Assembly (NCBI RefSeq): GCF_002237655.1
Contig: NZ_NOKT01000037.1
Coordinates: 17,216 to 81,215 of the forward strand
Direction: 5' to 3'
DNA length: 64,000 nucleotides
Source: Streptomyces sp. XY006
GTDB lineage: Bacteria > Actinomycetota > Actinomycetes > Streptomycetales > Streptomycetaceae
The first letter of the stretch is position 1. Each line of letters begins with the position of its first letter. Below are positions 15,199-23,043 of the stretch, in pieces. Made by a program: the position numbers and the translations under genes. The notes under the pieces were generated by a model, which was given only the letters and a program-made list of their open reading frames with translations, was not told the origin of the DNA and ran no database searches.

Positions 15199-15681
15199 TC
15201 ATTTCGGGTCGGGTACGCCGATCCATTCCGGCAGGTCGATCTCCGCTCGCACGGTCTTGCCGGGCGGCTCGCCGTCGAGCACCTCCCAGCGGGCGGCGAG
15301 CGCGTCGACGAGGACGAACCCGCGGCCGTGCTCGTCGAGGGATGGAGGGGTCCGTACGGCACCGGGCCTGGGCGGACGCGGCGGCCCACTGCGGGAATCG
15401 GCCACCTCGACCCGGACACGGCCCGGCCCGAGCTCCAGCCGCAGCGCGAAGTCCCGCCCCGCCACACGCCCGTGCGTCACGGCGTTCGCCGCCAGCTCGG
15501 CCACGATGGCGCCGACCGCGTCGGAGACGTCCGTTCCGTAGGGGATGCCCCAGGAGTGCAGCTGGTTCAGCGTGAGCCGGCGGGCGAGCCGGGCGCCGCG
15601 CGGAGTGGAGCTGAGGCGCTGCTTGAACACACGTACGGTGACCGGAGGTGGGGCGGTCCTGGGGGTGATCGGCGCTGTCAT
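15199..15681 (-). CDS. SpoIIAB/RsbW-like ATP-binding regulatory protein
   Basis: A 160-residue HATPase_c protein of the anti-sigma/serine kinase type. The Bergerat fold shows an N-box (ELAANAVTHG), a G1 box (VEVADSRSG) and a G2 box (DEHGRGFVLVDALA). No transmembrane segment or sensor domain is present. Streptomyces encodes dozens of such small ATPases next to XRE-DUF5753 and DUF397 genes, forming WhiJ-like regulatory cassettes; the divergent pair at 15811 and 16650 completes that set here. The start at 15681 is chosen by homology because the open frame runs far upstream. Confidence 0.87.
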   Translation of the reverse strand: MTAPITPRTAPPPVTVRVFKQRLSSTPRGARLARRLTLNQLHSWGIPYGTDVSDAVGAIVAELAANAVTHGRVAGRDFALRLELGPGRVRVEVADSRSGPPRPPRPGAVRTPPSLDEHGRGFVLVDALAARWEVLDGEPPGKTVRAEIDLPEWIGVPDPK

Positions 15682-15725
15682 GCGCCCAATGTGACGTGCG
15701 GGGCCGCCGATTCTCCAGGCCAGAG

Positions 15726-15752
15726 CCGCGTACGCTGCGGCAGCGTACGCGG
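15726..15752. promoter_or_regulatory. 27-bp perfect palindrome between divergent WhiJ-like cassette genes
   Basis: Arms of 13 bp (15726-15738 CCGCGTACGCTGC and 15740-15752) around a single G at 15739. It lies 45 bp before the ATPase start and 59 bp before the XRE gene start. No open frame or convergent gene end explains it as a terminator. It is an excellent candidate binding site for the adjacent XRE regulator or another dimeric repressor controlling both directions. Confidence 0.6.
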
Positions 15753-15810
15753 TCACGGACTGGACAGTACTGATGACGGCCCGTAACCATGCTGCGGGAG
15801 GTGACCGACA

Positions 15811-16653
15811 GTGGTCGATGGCATGGTGGGGACGGGCACGGGTGGCGAGCCGGAGTCGTCGGACAGTCTGCGGACGTTCGGGGCGGTGGTCCAGGGCTTG
15901 CGCGAACACGCCGGGCTGAGCCGGGAGGAGTTCGGAGAACTGGTGCGGTTCTCCAAACACACGGTGGCCTCGGTGGAGTTGGGGAGGCGGATGCCGGATC
16001 CCACTTTCGTGGCACGCGCGGAGGAGGCCTTGGGTTTGGCGGGGGTCCTCCAGAAGGCAGCGGGACGTCTGGAGCGGCAGCCAGGGCTGGCGGCGTGGTT
16101 CCGACGGTGGGCTCAGCTGGAGCAGTTGGCGATCACCCTGTACACGTACGAGTGCCGCATGGTCCCGGGCCTTCTTCAAACAGAGGCCTACGCTCGTCAG
16201 CTGTTCGTCGACGAGCTGCCCCCGCTGGGCGACGAGCAGATCGAGGCTCAGTGGACTGCGCGCGCCGAACGACAACGGCTGTTGCGGGAACGACCGAACA
16301 CCGCCTTCAGCTTCATTCTCGAGGAGCATCTGTTCCTACGGCTCACAGGGGGGACGCGGGTCACTCGAGATCTCATCGACCACGTGTTGGGAATTGCCCA
16401 GCTGCGCAACGTCGAGGTTCAGGTGATGCCGTTGAGGCGGGAGTCGCATGCGGGGCTACACGGTCCTATGCAACTGCTGGAGACCCCGGAGAACCACTGG
16501 TTCTCCTACCTCGAAGGACAGCAGAACGGCCAGCTGGTCAGCGACCGGAAAGTAGTCAGCGTGCTGCAAAGGCGGTATGCCAGGATGCGAGCACAGGCTC
16601 TCTCCTTCTCAGACTCCGTGAGCCTGTTGCAGCGCTTGCGAGGAGACTTATGA
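15811..16653 (+). CDS. XRE-family regulator with DUF5753 (WhiJ-like)
   Basis: 280 residues. An N-terminal Cro/CI helix-turn-helix (about residues 25-75; LREHAGLSREEFGELV then SKHTVASVELGRRMPD) is followed by the DUF5753 ligand or partner-binding domain (PGLLQTEAYARQLF, EEHLFLRL, ENHWFSYLEGQQNG). Such proteins act with a DUF397 partner and often a SpoIIAB-like ATPase in developmental control; WhiJ of S. coelicolor is the known case. GTG start with GGGAGG 10 bp upstream. The ATGA overlap with the DUF397 gene couples their translation. Codon use is softer (TTG, CTT, CAA, GGA) than in neighbouring genes, which is common for this variable family. Confidence 0.9.
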   Translation: MVDGMVGTGTGGEPESSDSLRTFGAVVQGLREHAGLSREEFGELVRFSKHTVASVELGRRMPDPTFVARAEEALGLAGVLQKAAGRLERQPGLAAWFRRWAQLEQLAITLYTYECRMVPGLLQTEAYARQLFVDELPPLGDEQIEAQWTARAERQRLLRERPNTAFSFILEEHLFLRLTGGTRVTRDLIDHVLGIAQLRNVEVQVMPLRRESHAGLHGPMQLLETPENHWFSYLEGQQNGQLVSDRKVVSVLQRRYARMRAQALSFSDSVSLLQRLRGDL

Positions 16654-16832
16654 GCACCAGCGAACTGGCGTGGTTCAAGTCGAGCTACAGCAGCAGCGGT
16701 TCCGGCGACTGCCTGGAGGTCGCCACCCGCCCGGACACCATCCACATCCGGGACTCCAAGAACCGTCAGGGTCCCGAACTCCGGCTCTCCCCCACGGCCT
16801 GGTCCGCCTTCCTCACGCACGCCGGCAAGTAA
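16650..16832 (+). CDS. DUF397 small protein, partner of the XRE regulator
   Basis: 60 residues. The DUF397 core is complete: WFKSSYSSSGSGDCLEVA, IHIRDSK and LSPTAWSAFL. These proteins are thought to bind and antagonise the preceding XRE-DUF5753 regulator, in a toxin-antitoxin-like or partner-switching manner. Its ATG overlaps the regulator stop by 4 bp, which fixes the start. The following 295 bp to the next convergent gene hold no gene or clear hairpin that I can support. Confidence 0.9.
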   Translation: MSTSELAWFKSSYSSSGSGDCLEVATRPDTIHIRDSKNRQGPELRLSPTAWSAFLTHAGK

Positions 16833-17127
16833 CCGGGCCCACCGGTCCCCCCAGCCAGCCGCCATGCCGCTCGGCGCGAGTGGCGCCGCCCCCCACCCAC
16901 CGTTCGCCGCCAAGCCGGCCCGGCGTGCAGGGGAGGCGCGAGCGCGCCCCCGGAACGCCGACCGGGCCGCTCCTCGCTTCTCTCCCGTGCTGGAGGGGGC
17001 CGAGTCAAGGGTGGCCCGCACGGTCATCGCCGAAGGCGACGCGCAGCGCCCCTTACTCGGCGCACAGAAGCACGACACTCACAGGAAGCGAGCGGCCCCG
17101 ACAGCGCCTCTCAAGGGAACAGCACCC

Positions 17128-17679
17128 TCACCTCCGCCCTCCGAACTCCCACTCGTGCACCTCGACCTCCGCATACGCGCCCCGGGTAAGGACCGCACCC
17201 GCCGCCTCCGCGTCCGCCGCCCGGACCAGTGCCGCCGTACCCACCCACACCTCACCGTCGTCGGACAGCAGCGGCCCGTACGCGATCAGGTCGTCCGCCA
17301 GGGACCCCGGCACGTCGAGATCCGCGCCGTCCCCCGAGCCGAACCCGAGCACGAGGTACCGCTTCCCGCCCGCCCGGCCGCCGGGGAACTCCCACATGGT
17401 CCGGCCCAGCAGATTCCGCCACCGCCGCAGCAGCACGTCCCGGTACACCCCGGCCTGCTGGTTGGGCTCGTCGAAGGCGAACGCCCGGGCCGCGGCGGGA
17501 TCCGGAAGGTCCACGATGTGGACACTGCCCGTGGGGGTCTCGCCGTCCGCTGCGAAGGTGGGGCCGCGGGCGATCAGCTCCTCCGCGTACCGGTCCATGT
17601 AGGCCCAGTGCGCCTCCCCCAGCGCCAGTCGCAGCGGCAGGGACCCGGGCCGGTCGCGGTGATAGCAGAAGAACTCCAT
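17128..17679 (-). CDS. YCII-related protein with two tandem YCII-like halves
   Basis: 183 residues. The N-terminal half (EFFCYHRDRPG...HWAYMDRYAEELIARGPTF) has the dimeric alpha-beta barrel YCII pattern with the conserved His-Asp arrangement. The second half (KRYLVLGFGSGD...DLIAYGPLLSDDGEVWVG) repeats the same strand-helix-strand order without the His. A two-copy YCII chain would fold as an internal dimer. Function is unknown; single YCII proteins are putative small-molecule lyases or dehalogenase-like enzymes. Divergent from the DHFR-like gene. Confidence 0.75.
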   Translation of the reverse strand: MEFFCYHRDRPGSLPLRLALGEAHWAYMDRYAEELIARGPTFAADGETPTGSVHIVDLPDPAAARAFAFDEPNQQAGVYRDVLLRRWRNLLGRTMWEFPGGRAGGKRYLVLGFGSGDGADLDVPGSLADDLIAYGPLLSDDGEVWVGTAALVRAADAEAAGAVLTRGAYAEVEVHEWEFGGRR

Positions 17680-17780
17680 GGCTCATTCAACCCCGCCGCA
17701 GCCGGGCTCCCGCGCGTCGCGACGAGTCCCGCGGCCTGCGGCGGTCATAGGGTCGGATCCACGACCGAGGAGGTCCTCTC

Positions 17781-18368
17781 ATGCGCAGCGTGACCTATTC
17801 GATGAACGTCTCGCTCGACGGCTACATCGTCGGGCCCGACGGCGACTTCAACTGGGGGGCACCCGGCCCGGACGTCTTCCGCTTCTGGATCGACGACATC
17901 CGCCAGGTCGGCGTCCACCTGATGGGGCGGCGGCTGTACGAGACGATGCTGTACTGGGAGACCGCCGAGCAGGAGGCCACCCCGGACGAGGCGGAGCTCG
18001 AATGGATCGGGCTCTGGAATCCGCTTCCCAAGGTGGTGTTCTCCACCACGCTGTCGTCCGTGCAGGGCGCTGCCCGCCTGGCCTCCGGCAGCCTGGCGGA
18101 GGAGATCGAGCGGCTCCGGGCCGAGCCGGGCGAGGGCGAGATCGCGATCGGCGGCGCCACCCTCGCCGCCCAGGCGGCCGACCTGGACCTGATCGACGAG
18201 TACCGGGCCATGGTCTACCCCGTCCTGGTCGGCGGCGGCATCCCCTTCTTCCCCCGCAACGAGCGCCGGGTGGATCTCGAACTCGTCGAGACGCGCACGT
18301 TCAGCTCGCAGGTCGTCTACCTCCGCCACCGCGTGGCGCGTGAGACGGTCCGCGGGACCGAGTCGTGA
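17781..18368 (+). CDS. Dihydrofolate reductase/RibD C-terminal family protein
   Basis: A 195-residue NADPH-dependent reductase-like protein. Family elements are the N-terminal strand VTYSMNVSLDGYIVGPDGD, the GRRLYETMLYW helix and GGATLAAQAADLDLIDEY before PVLVGGGIPFF. These match the RibD_C/YyaP-like group, which is widespread in Streptomyces with unproved substrates; it is not a housekeeping FolA. GGAGG precedes the ATG. It stands alone and ends in a clear hairpin. Confidence 0.87.
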   Translation: MRSVTYSMNVSLDGYIVGPDGDFNWGAPGPDVFRFWIDDIRQVGVHLMGRRLYETMLYWETAEQEATPDEAELEWIGLWNPLPKVVFSTTLSSVQGAARLASGSLAEEIERLRAEPGEGEIAIGGATLAAQAADLDLIDEYRAMVYPVLVGGGIPFFPRNERRVDLELVETRTFSSQVVYLRHRVARETVRGTES

Positions 18369-18374
18369 CCGGCA

Positions 18375-18404
18375 CCGGGGGCCGGCTCCTGCTCCGGCCC
18401 CCGG
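18375..18404. terminator. Terminator between convergent genes
   Basis: Perfect 11-bp stem CCGGGGGCCGG/CCGGCCCCCGG with an 8-nt loop, 6 bp after the DHFR-like stop and facing the convergent DUF4360 gene. Confidence 0.7.
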
Positions 18405-18447
18405 CCCGTCACTGATCCAGCCCCCCGTCGGGCCGCCGGTCAGCCGG

Positions 18448-19101
18448 TCAGGACTTGCCCGGGCACTCCTTCCACGCCATGTGGTACACCGTGCTGATGT
18501 CCCCGTCCGTCGAGTCCATCGTCATGAAGCTGACCTTGTCGGCCGCCTGCGTACCGGCGTTGACCCGGATCTCGGTGTTGATGTTGAAGTTGCGCTGGAC
18601 ACCGCAGGGCGCGTAGACGAGCTGCGCCCAGTCCGTTTCGTCGGTGGCCTGCCAGTTGTCGTTGTACGGGCCGCTGAAGGGGTGGCTGCGGTGCGCCGTG
18701 CTCGGGGAGCCCTGGAAGTAGTACGAGGCCCGCTGGGTGGCGCTCGCTCCGCGCTGGAGTGAGGCGAAGCCCCGGTAGTCGGCGCTGGCGATGGCGTACG
18801 TGAAGCCCTGCGGCACGTGGACGATCAGGCTGAGCTGGCAGTTCTTGCGGAACGCGGTGGGGTCGGAGCTCCCGCCGGCCTGGGCGAGGTAGTCGCTGTA
18901 GGTGACCGTGAAGGCCGTGTTGTCCTCGGAGACGGCGAGCGCGGTCGTGCCCTGGGGACAGCCGGAGCCGTTCACGGTGGCGACCTTGATGACGATCTTG
19001 TCCGGGGGCGGGTCGACGAACCCGGAGGACGGGGATTGTGCGGGAAGTGCGCTGGTGAGCAGTGCGGCGATCGCGCCGCTCAGGAGCAGGCCACCGGCCA
19101 T
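18448..19101 (-). CDS. Secreted DUF4360 protein
   Basis: A 217-residue exported protein. A short N-terminus is followed by a hydrophobic stretch (GLLLSGAIAALLTSALPAQS) that fits a Sec signal peptide. The mature part is beta-rich with paired cysteines (SGCPQGT, KNCQLSL, APCGVQR, KECPGKS) that probably form disulfides, and the IASADYRGFASL region is typical of DUF4360. These proteins occur in fungi and actinobacteria and have no established function. The start at 19101 has GGGAG upstream and puts the signal peptide at the very N-terminus. Confidence 0.82.
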   Translation of the reverse strand: MAGGLLLSGAIAALLTSALPAQSPSSGFVDPPPDKIVIKVATVNGSGCPQGTTALAVSEDNTAFTVTYSDYLAQAGGSSDPTAFRKNCQLSLIVHVPQGFTYAIASADYRGFASLQRGASATQRASYYFQGSPSTAHRSHPFSGPYNDNWQATDETDWAQLVYAPCGVQRNFNINTEIRVNAGTQAADKVSFMTMDSTDGDISTVYHMAWKECPGKS

Positions 19102-19475
19102 GGTTCTCCCATCCGTTCGTGGGGGGTGGAAATGAAGTGGGCATGGGCATGTCAAGACGACCACCCATGCGCGCCCGACCTGTGTCCTTGAGATGGAGGA
19201 GCTGTGAAGGCCGGGAGCGGTCGCATCGTACGCAGGGCGACAGACGTCGGCCAGGTCGGTCTCCGGCCATTCACAGGGGCCGGATTTCACATCGCCGGAG
19301 GTGAGGAGGGGCACGCCCCGGCCTGCCCTGCTCCCGCCCCCGCCCCGTCGCCGCGCCCGTGCCACCGGGCGCATAAGGTGCGTTACCAGTGCGTCGACCG
19401 AGGCCCCCGAGGACGCGATGAGGATCACCCACGGACCCGCCCCCCCGCCGCCCGCTCAGCCGCGGGCGCGGCCCG
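19102..19475. other. 374-bp intergenic region without a supported gene
   Basis: Lies upstream of the DUF4360 gene and downstream of the Rrf2 gene. The only visible signal is a TTGACA on the minus strand at 19155-19150, with no good -10 at the right distance (nearest TTTCCA). A GTG-started frame from 19204 on the plus strand runs antisense into the Rrf2 gene with poor amino-acid composition and is not considered real. Confidence 0.5.
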
Positions 19476-19934
19476 TCACGGGTTCTCCCAGGCCGCCGGT
19501 TCCGCCGCCAGCCGCTCCACCGGCTCGGGCAGCGCCCCGGCCGCGAGGTCGGCGACGGTCACGCCCTCCAGGATCCGGCGCACATTGGCCCGCAGCGCGA
19601 TCCACAGCGGCAGCAGCGGCTCGGCGGTGCCGGTGTAGGCGAGGCCGGTCGGGCGCTCGCCGCGCACCGAGACGATCGGCCCGTCCACGGCCCGGATCAC
19701 GTCCGCGACGGTGATCAGGTCCGCCTCCCGGGCCAGGCGGTAGCCGCCGCCCCCGCCGCGGCGGCTGTCGACGACACCACCGCGCCGCAGATCACCGAGG
19801 ATCCCCTCCAGGAACTTGTGGGGGATGTCCTGCGCGGTGGCGACAGCCTCCGCCTTGACCGGCCCCTGGCCCTGCCGGACGGCCAGTTCCACGACCGCTC
19901 GTACCGCGTAGTCCGCACGTGCCGAGATCCTCAT
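19476..19934 (-). CDS. Rrf2-family transcriptional regulator (cysteine-free)
   Basis: 152 residues. The winged helix (SARADYAVRAVVELA, IPHKFLEGILGDLRRGGVV, GGGGYRLARE) is typical of Rrf2 proteins. There is no cysteine at all, so it cannot bind the Fe-S cluster used by IscR, NsrR or RsrR; it must sense something else, like CymR. The start at 19934 is fixed by the family N-terminus MRISARADYA. It is divergent from the GH35 beta-galactosidase across 126 bp and may regulate it, although no clear operator is seen there. Confidence 0.9.
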   Translation of the reverse strand: MRISARADYAVRAVVELAVRQGQGPVKAEAVATAQDIPHKFLEGILGDLRRGGVVDSRRGGGGGYRLAREADLITVADVIRAVDGPIVSVRGERPTGLAYTGTAEPLLPLWIALRANVRRILEGVTVADLAAGALPEPVERLAAEPAAWENP

Positions 19935-20060
19935 AGGACCATTGTCGCGGTCACCCTGTAGACATTGAGCACACGCACCACACAGCACCGCACCGGACGA
20001 CACCGCACCGCACCCCGCATGACGCACCACGCACGGCATGGCACAACAGGAGGCGCTCCC

Positions 20061-23033
20061 TTGGAGCTCAGCAGGCGTACCTTCCACGCTCTCGCCGGCA
20101 CGGCGGCGCTCGGCTTCGCGCTGACCGGCAGCGGGTCGCCGACCTCCGCCAACCCGGCACGGACCGCCCCGACGGGCCCGCCTCCCCCCGTGCCGCGCGC
20201 GGACGGCCGGCGGCACGAGATCGGCTTCGACCGGTACTCCCTGCTGGTCGACGGCCGCCGCCTGGTCCTGTGGTCGGGCGAGCTGCACCCCTTCCGGCTG
20301 CCCAGCCCGTCGCTCTGGCGGGACATGCTGGAGAAGATGCGCGCCCACGGCTACAACGCGGTCAGCGTCTACGTCGCCTGGAACTACCACTCCCCCGCGC
20401 CCGGCCGCTACGACTTCACCGGCGTGCGCGACCTGGACCTGTTCCTGCGCACGGCCGCCGAGACGGGGCTGTACGTGATCGTGCGGCCCGGCCCGTACAT
20501 CAACGCCGAGGTGGACGCCGGCGGCTTCCCCGGCTGGCTGACCGCCACCGACGGCACGGCCCGCACCTCCGACCCGACGTATCTGCGCTACGTCGACGAG
20601 TGGCTCACCGCCGTCAACGCCGTGGTCGCCAAACGCCTGTTCACCCGCGGCACGGGCACGGTCCTGCTCTACCAGATCGAGAACGAGTACGACGCCCACG
20701 TCGGCGAGCCGGCCGGGCGCGCCTACATGTCGTACCTGTACGAGAAGGTCCGCGCCGACGGCATCGACGTGCCGCTGTTCCACAACGACAAGGGCAGGAA
20801 CGGCCATTGGGCGCCCGGGTCGTTCGGCACCGGCGGGGAGAAGGGGCGCTGGCTGTACGGGTTCGACGCCTACCCCGAGCCGGACGAAGTGCCGCCGGAC
20901 TGGGGGCACTTCGGGCCCGGCGGGGCGAAGGGCGGGGCCACGGCCAGTCCGCGCACGCCCGGGTTCGTGCCGGAGTCCGGGGGCGGCTGGTTCGACCCGT
21001 GGGGCGGGGCCTGGTTCGACGGCAAGGGGTACGCCGAGTCGCGCCGCATCCGGGACGCGGCCCATGAGCGGCGCTTCTACCTGACCCACCTCGCCAACGG
21101 CATCACGCTGCACAACGTCTACATGACGTACGGCGGCACCTCCTGGGGCTGGCTGCCCGCGCCCGCGGTCTACACCTCGTACGACTACGGGGCCGCCTTC
21201 GACGAGGCCCGCAACGCCACCCCGAAGCTCGCCCCGATGCACCAGATCGGGCAGTTGCTGCGCCACGTGCCGGACCTCGCCAAGCTGAACCCGGCGAAGC
21301 GGGTGCGCGCCACCGACGAGCGAATCCGGGTCTACCACCTCACCAACCCCGACACCGGCGCCCACGTCTACGTCCTGCGCAACGACACCGGCGAGGCCGT
21401 CTCCACCACACTGCCGGACGCCGGGATCGACGTGCCGGTCACCGTCCAGGCCCGGGACGCCAAGCTGATCGCGGCCGGGCTGCGGCTCGGGCGGCGGACG
21501 CTGGTGCACTCCACGGTGCAGCCCATGCTGAGCCTGACCGCGGGGCGGCAGGACATCGCCGTGTTCACCGGGCGGCGGGGCGAGATGGCGCAGGTCGTGC
21601 TGGAGTGCGCGGACGAGCCGACGCCGATGCGGCTGGACGCGGAGCCCGCGTGGGCCTACAACCTCGGCAAGCTGAACATCACGGCTCCGCTGGGCGCCGG
21701 CGGACTGAGCCGGGTGCGTGTCGAGGGCGACGGCGTGGACACGCCGATGCTGGTGCTGTTCGCCGACGACGCCACCGCCCTGCGCCTGTGGCCCTACGAG
21801 ACGCCGTCGAGCCCGCTCCTCGTCTACGGCCCGGCCCTGCTGCGCTCGGCCGAGCTGCGCGGCTCCACCGTCCACCTCACCGGCGACACCATCGGCGCGA
21901 CCGGCCTGGAGGTGTGGGGGCCGCCCGGGATCACCCACGTGACGTGGAACGGGCGTGCGGTGCCCACACGGATCAGCGCCTCCGGCAGCCTGCTCGCGCT
22001 GCGGCCGCTGCCCGGGGTGGCCCGGCCGGCCCTGCCCGCCCTGGACGGCTGGCGGCGGCGCGCCGAGAACCCGGAGGCCGAGCCGGACTTCGACGACGCG
22101 GACTGGACGACGGCCGACAAGACGACGACCTTCAGCACCACGCCCGTGCCCGAGGGGCAGCCGGTGCTGTTCGCCGACGACTACGGCTTCCACTACGGCG
22201 ACGTCTGGTACCGGGGCACGTGGACGGGCGCGGGCGGGCTCGCGTCGGTGTCCCTCGCCTACAGCACGGGCACGCAGGGCCTGCTGATGGCCTGGCTGGA
22301 CGGGGAACCGCTGGGCACCCACCGCATGCCCGTGCCGGACCGGAGCCGGGCCCGGCAGGGGACGTGGACCGCGAAGGCCGCCTTCGGCCTGCCGGAGGAG
22401 CTGCGGGAGCGGCTGCGCGAGGAACGGCCCGGGACCCGCCATGTGCTGTCCGTGCTCGTACGGCCCATGCAGCACGACATGGACGGCGAGGCGCGCGACA
22501 CGCACAAGGCCGCGCGCGGGCTGACCGCCGTCACCTTCGAGGGCGCCGAACCGGAGGTGACCTGGCGGATCCAGGGCGCCACCGCGCCCGACCCGGTGCG
22601 CGGGCCCCTGAACAACGGCGGGCTGTACGGGGAGCGCGAGGGCTGGCACCTGCCGGAGCACGACGACCGGGACTGGAAGCGGACCGAGCTGCCCCGGGCC
22701 GGCCGGCGGCAGGGCGTCACCTGGTACCGCACGGACTTCCGGCTGGACGTCGACCCGGGGGTCGACGCCTCCGTGGGCCTCGTCCTCGACGACGACCCGG
22801 GCCGGGCCTACCGCGTGCAGATCTTCCTCAACGGCTGGAACCTCGGCCAGTACATCAACGACGTGGGGCCGCAGCACACGTTCGTGCTGCCGAACGGGAT
22901 CCTGCGCACACGTGGCGCCAACACACTGGCGCTGGCGGTGCTGTCCGACGGGACCACACCCTCCGGACCGGGGGACGTGCGGCTGACGCTGCTGGGTGCC
23001 GCGGCCGGAGGGGTGCCCGTGAAACCGGTGTGA
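20061..23033 (+). CDS. Secreted GH35 beta-galactosidase
   Basis: 990 residues with a TTG start. The codon at 20061 follows CAGGAGG by 6 nt and gives an N-terminus LELSRRTFHALAGTAALG, a clean Tat signal. The upstream ATG at 19965 would bury it. The GH35 TIM barrel follows (EIGFDRYSLLVDGRR, SGELHPFRLP, VRPGPYINAEVDAGGFPGWL). The acid/base is Glu209 in YQIENEY and the nucleophile probably Glu305 in VPESGGGW. GGTSWGW also matches the family. C-terminal beta-sandwich domains complete the chain. It would release terminal beta-galactose from plant polysaccharides or glycans outside the cell. Divergent from the Rrf2 gene and convergent, 10 bp apart, with the GH51 gene. Confidence 0.92.
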   Translation: MELSRRTFHALAGTAALGFALTGSGSPTSANPARTAPTGPPPPVPRADGRRHEIGFDRYSLLVDGRRLVLWSGELHPFRLPSPSLWRDMLEKMRAHGYNAVSVYVAWNYHSPAPGRYDFTGVRDLDLFLRTAAETGLYVIVRPGPYINAEVDAGGFPGWLTATDGTARTSDPTYLRYVDEWLTAVNAVVAKRLFTRGTGTVLLYQIENEYDAHVGEPAGRAYMSYLYEKVRADGIDVPLFHNDKGRNGHWAPGSFGTGGEKGRWLYGFDAYPEPDEVPPDWGHFGPGGAKGGATASPRTPGFVPESGGGWFDPWGGAWFDGKGYAESRRIRDAAHERRFYLTHLANGITLHNVYMTYGGTSWGWLPAPAVYTSYDYGAAFDEARNATPKLAPMHQIGQLLRHVPDLAKLNPAKRVRATDERIRVYHLTNPDTGAHVYVLRNDTGEAVSTTLPDAGIDVPVTVQARDAKLIAAGLRLGRRTLVHSTVQPMLSLTAGRQDIAVFTGRRGEMAQVVLECADEPTPMRLDAEPAWAYNLGKLNITAPLGAGGLSRVRVEGDGVDTPMLVLFADDATALRLWPYETPSSPLLVYGPALLRSAELRGSTVHLTGDTIGATGLEVWGPPGITHVTWNGRAVPTRISASGSLLALRPLPGVARPALPALDGWRRRAENPEAEPDFDDADWTTADKTTTFSTTPVPEGQPVLFADDYGFHYGDVWYRGTWTGAGGLASVSLAYSTGTQGLLMAWLDGEPLGTHRMPVPDRSRARQGTWTAKAAFGLPEELRERLREERPGTRHVLSVLVRPMQHDMDGEARDTHKAARGLTAVTFEGAEPEVTWRIQGATAPDPVRGPLNNGGLYGEREGWHLPEHDDRDWKRTELPRAGRRQGVTWYRTDFRLDVDPGVDASVGLVLDDDPGRAYRVQIFLNGWNLGQYINDVGPQHTFVLPNGILRTRGANTLALAVLSDGTTPSGPGDVRLTLLGAAAGGVPVKPV

Positions 23034-23043
23034 CCGGCCGCCG

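Noticed and set aside
15811..16832. Softer codon use of the XRE/DUF397 pair as evidence of a mobile island
   Set aside because: No repeats, integrase or tRNA nearby; this family often has such codon use in Streptomyces.
19127..19155. Promoter with TTGACA on the minus strand before the DUF4360 gene
   Set aside because: No acceptable -10 hexamer at 16-18 bp; only mentioned in the gap entry.
19204..19638. Plus-strand open frame over the 19102-19475 gap
   Set aside because: Runs antisense into the Rrf2 gene; no ribosome site and low-complexity Pro/Ala/Arg product.
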